Shown here piece after piece: positions 5,785 to 7,380 of a stretch of 7,380 nt of DNA (within the stretch, counting starts at the first letter, position 1; the number at the start of each line of letters is the position of its first letter). A program made the position numbers and the translations under genes. The notes beneath the pieces were generated by a model that did no database searches, was not told the origin of the DNA, and saw only the letters and a list, made by a program, of their open reading frames with translations. This stretch comes from JAHFLF01 sp964560145 (GTDB lineage: Bacteria; Patescibacteriota; Minisyncoccia; UBA6257; 1-14-0-10-44-23), in assembly GCA_964560145.1 (NCBI GenBank), contig CAZLKS010000038.1, positions 1 to 7,380 on the forward strand, written 5' to 3'.

Positions 5785-7380
5785 ATGTTTATTGATGAGC
5801 TTCGAAAGAGTTTTAAAGGAGAAATTGCCGATGATGCCGCAACGGTGGCAACTTTTAGTCATGATGCGAGTATTTTTGAGGTGAAGCCGGCGTTGGTAAT
5901 CTCACCGAAAGACAGCACGGATATCCAAGCTGCAGTTAAGGCAGTGCTTGCTGCTCGTGCCGCTGGTGAACACGTCTCGCTCACCGCTCGTGCTGCCGGC
6001 ACTTGTATGTCGGGTGGTTCGTTAACTGATTCAGTGGTAGTTAACATGATGCCGCACATGAATACTATTGGCGACATTGAGATCGCCGTCGACAAGAAGA
6101 GCGGATACGCCATTGCACAACCGGGAGTTTTTTATCGTGATTTTGATAGTGAGACGCGACGCCGTGATTTGATGATGCCAGCCTATCCAGCCAGTCGTGA
6201 GCTCGCAGCGATTGGTGGCATGGTAAGCAATAATGCTGGTGGAGAGAAATCGCCGGCATACGGCAAAATTGAGAGGTATCTGCTCGAACTAAAAGTTGTT
6301 CTTTCTGATGGAAATGAGTACGTGGTGAAACCGCTTTCAAAAGCGGAGCTTGATGCGAAGATGAAGCTTCCAACATTCGAAGGGCGGATGTATAAGCAGT
6401 TATTCGAGCTCATTACGACACATCGGCAAGTGATTGATGCTGCGAAGCCGGCGGTGAGCAAAAACTCAGCTGGATATTATCTCTGGAATGTTTGGATTCC
6501 GAATGCTGATGACGGTAAGGGCATTTTTGATCTAACACAGCTTTTGGTGGGTAGTCAGGGGACGCTCGGTATGATTACCGAAGTAAAGTTGCGGCTCGTG
6601 CCGGTGCCAAAAGTATCAAAGCTTTTAGTTATTTTCTTAAAAGAAACTTCAAAGCTTGGCGACCTTGTCGCTGTTCTCCACGAAACGCATCCGGAGAGTC
6701 TTGAATCTTACGACGATAAGACTTTCAAGCTCGTTTTGCGCTACTTCCCGCAGTTTGTGAAGCTGATGCGCCAACGCGGCTTGTTCTCTTTGGCTTGGCA
6801 GTTTATCCCTGAGTTTTGGACGGTGCTTAAGATGGGTAGTATTCCTAAGATGGTGCTTATGGTGGAGTTCACCGGAGACACTGCGACTGGCGTTGATGAG
6901 CGAGTCACCCGTGCGACCGAGGCGGTAAAGAAGTTTAACGTGCCTTTTCGAGTTGCGCACAGCGAAGAGGAGAGCCACAAGTATTGGACGATGCGACGTG
7001 AGAGCTTTAGTTTGATGCGTAATAATTTGCGCGATAGACACACCGCACCATTTATCGATGACTTCGCCGTAAAGCCTGAGGTGATGCCAGAGTTTTTGCC
7101 GAAGCTTACGGCGATTCTTGATTCGTATGGGTTTGCGTACGGTATGGCTGGTCACCCTGGTGACGGCAACTTCCATATATTCCCGATGCTCAAACTCGAA
7201 GATCAAAACGAACGAGCAATCATTCCAAAACTTTCTGAGCAGGTCTACGAGTTAGTGCTTCAATATAAAGGGACTATTACCGCCGAACACAATGATGGAC
7301 TTGTGCGCTCACCGTATCTCGAAAAGATGTACGGAGCTGAGGTAATGCGACTTTTTGAGGCCACAAAAAAGATATTTGAC
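5785..7380 (+). CDS. FAD-linked oxidase, GlcD/D-lactate dehydrogenase type (3' end outside window)
   Basis: 532 residues are open to the window end. The family oxidises 2-hydroxy acids such as D-lactate or glycolate with bound FAD and passes electrons to a further acceptor. The FAD-binding half shows LTARAAGTCMSGGS (67-79), which corresponds to the usual RGxGTxxxG. It also shows GGMVSNNAGG (144-153), KYG-like AYGK, and VGSQGTLGMITE (255-266), with Gln where Glu is usual. The C-terminal oxidase half has GHPGDGNFH (456-464) and AEHNDGLVR (500-508), normally GEHGDG. A hydrophobic, Trp-rich stretch (about 333-352, FSLAWQFIPEFWTVLKMGS) may contact the membrane, which is inference. ATG 5785 is preferred for its position just after the -10 box and the full N-terminal PCMH domain. 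A C-terminal iron-sulfur domain, found in some relatives, would lie beyond the window. The exact substrate is unknown. Confidence 0.9.
   Translation, partial: MFIDELRKSFKGEIADDAATVATFSHDASIFEVKPALVISPKDSTDIQAAVKAVLAARAAGEHVSLTARAAGTCMSGGSLTDSVVVNMMPHMNTIGDIEIAVDKKSGYAIAQPGVFYRDFDSETRRRDLMMPAYPASRELAAIGGMVSNNAGGEKSPAYGKIERYLLELKVVLSDGNEYVVKPLSKAELDAKMKLPTFEGRMYKQLFELITTHRQVIDAAKPAVSKNSAGYYLWNVWIPNADDGKGIFDLTQLLVGSQGTLGMITEVKLRLVPVPKVSKLLVIFLKETSKLGDLVAVLHETHPESLESYDDKTFKLVLRYFPQFVKLMRQRGLFSLAWQFIPEFWTVLKMGSIPKMVLMVEFTGDTATGVDERVTRATEAVKKFNVPFRVAHSEEESHKYWTMRRESFSLMRNNLRDRHTAPFIDDFAVKPEVMPEFLPKLTAILDSYGFAYGMAGHPGDGNFHIFPMLKLEDQNERAIIPKLSEQVYELVLQYKGTITAEHNDGLVRSPYLEKMYGAEVMRLFEATKKIFD

Noticed and set aside
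6649..7206. 185-codon open frame on the minus strand
   Set aside because: It lies wholly inside the FAD oxidase, whose motifs are unambiguous. The antisense translation is basic, low in structure and recognisable as a shadow.
1..7380. Recoded UGA (glycine), as in some candidate phyla
   Set aside because: All genes read through full length with standard glycine codons and no in-frame TGA. The lack of TGA among six stops is too few to mean anything.

Overview
The window reads as a stretch of a compact bacterial genome, most likely a Candidate Phyla Radiation / Patescibacteria (Parcubacteria-like) member. That placement is inference. It rests on a short RRM protein with a glycine/arginine tail, a small stand-alone RecB/Cas4-type nuclease, two long proteins I cannot assign, single-gene transcription units, and start codons lying almost directly on -10 boxes. 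The standard code (table 11) works throughout, and the six stop codons seen are all TAG or TAA. All genes are on the + strand, and no RNA genes, IS elements or CRISPR arrays were recognised.

Layout. 1-1023: 3' part of an unassigned, charged, soluble protein. 1112-2230: dinB, a Y-family translesion polymerase with a heptanucleotide repeat inside the palm-encoding region that accounts for a seven-residue insertion. 2259-3569: an unassigned 436-residue protein whose first 35 residues recall the Gln/Leu-rich region I of sigma-54. 3650-4351: a HAD-family phosphatase/phosphomutase-like gene with its own consensus-like promoter, a strong Shine-Dalgarno, a hairpin terminator and higher GC than its neighbours. 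4443-5264: a PD-(D/E)XK nuclease with paired CxxC motifs. 5399-5680: an RRM RNA-binding protein behind a possibly structured leader, closed by a strong terminator. 5785-7380: an FAD-linked oxidase of the GlcD/D-lactate dehydrogenase type, running off the window.

How it fits together. DinB and the RecB/Cas4-like nuclease are DNA-repair or DNA-processing functions and the RRM protein acts on RNA. The HAD enzyme and the oxidase are metabolic. Nothing shows that the genes form one operon: nearly every gene has its own promoter-like sequence and two are closed by terminators. The most distinctive features are the frame-sensitive repeat in dinB, the recurrent -10-box-to-ATG spacing suggesting leaderless mRNAs, the two orphan proteins, and the RRM leader.
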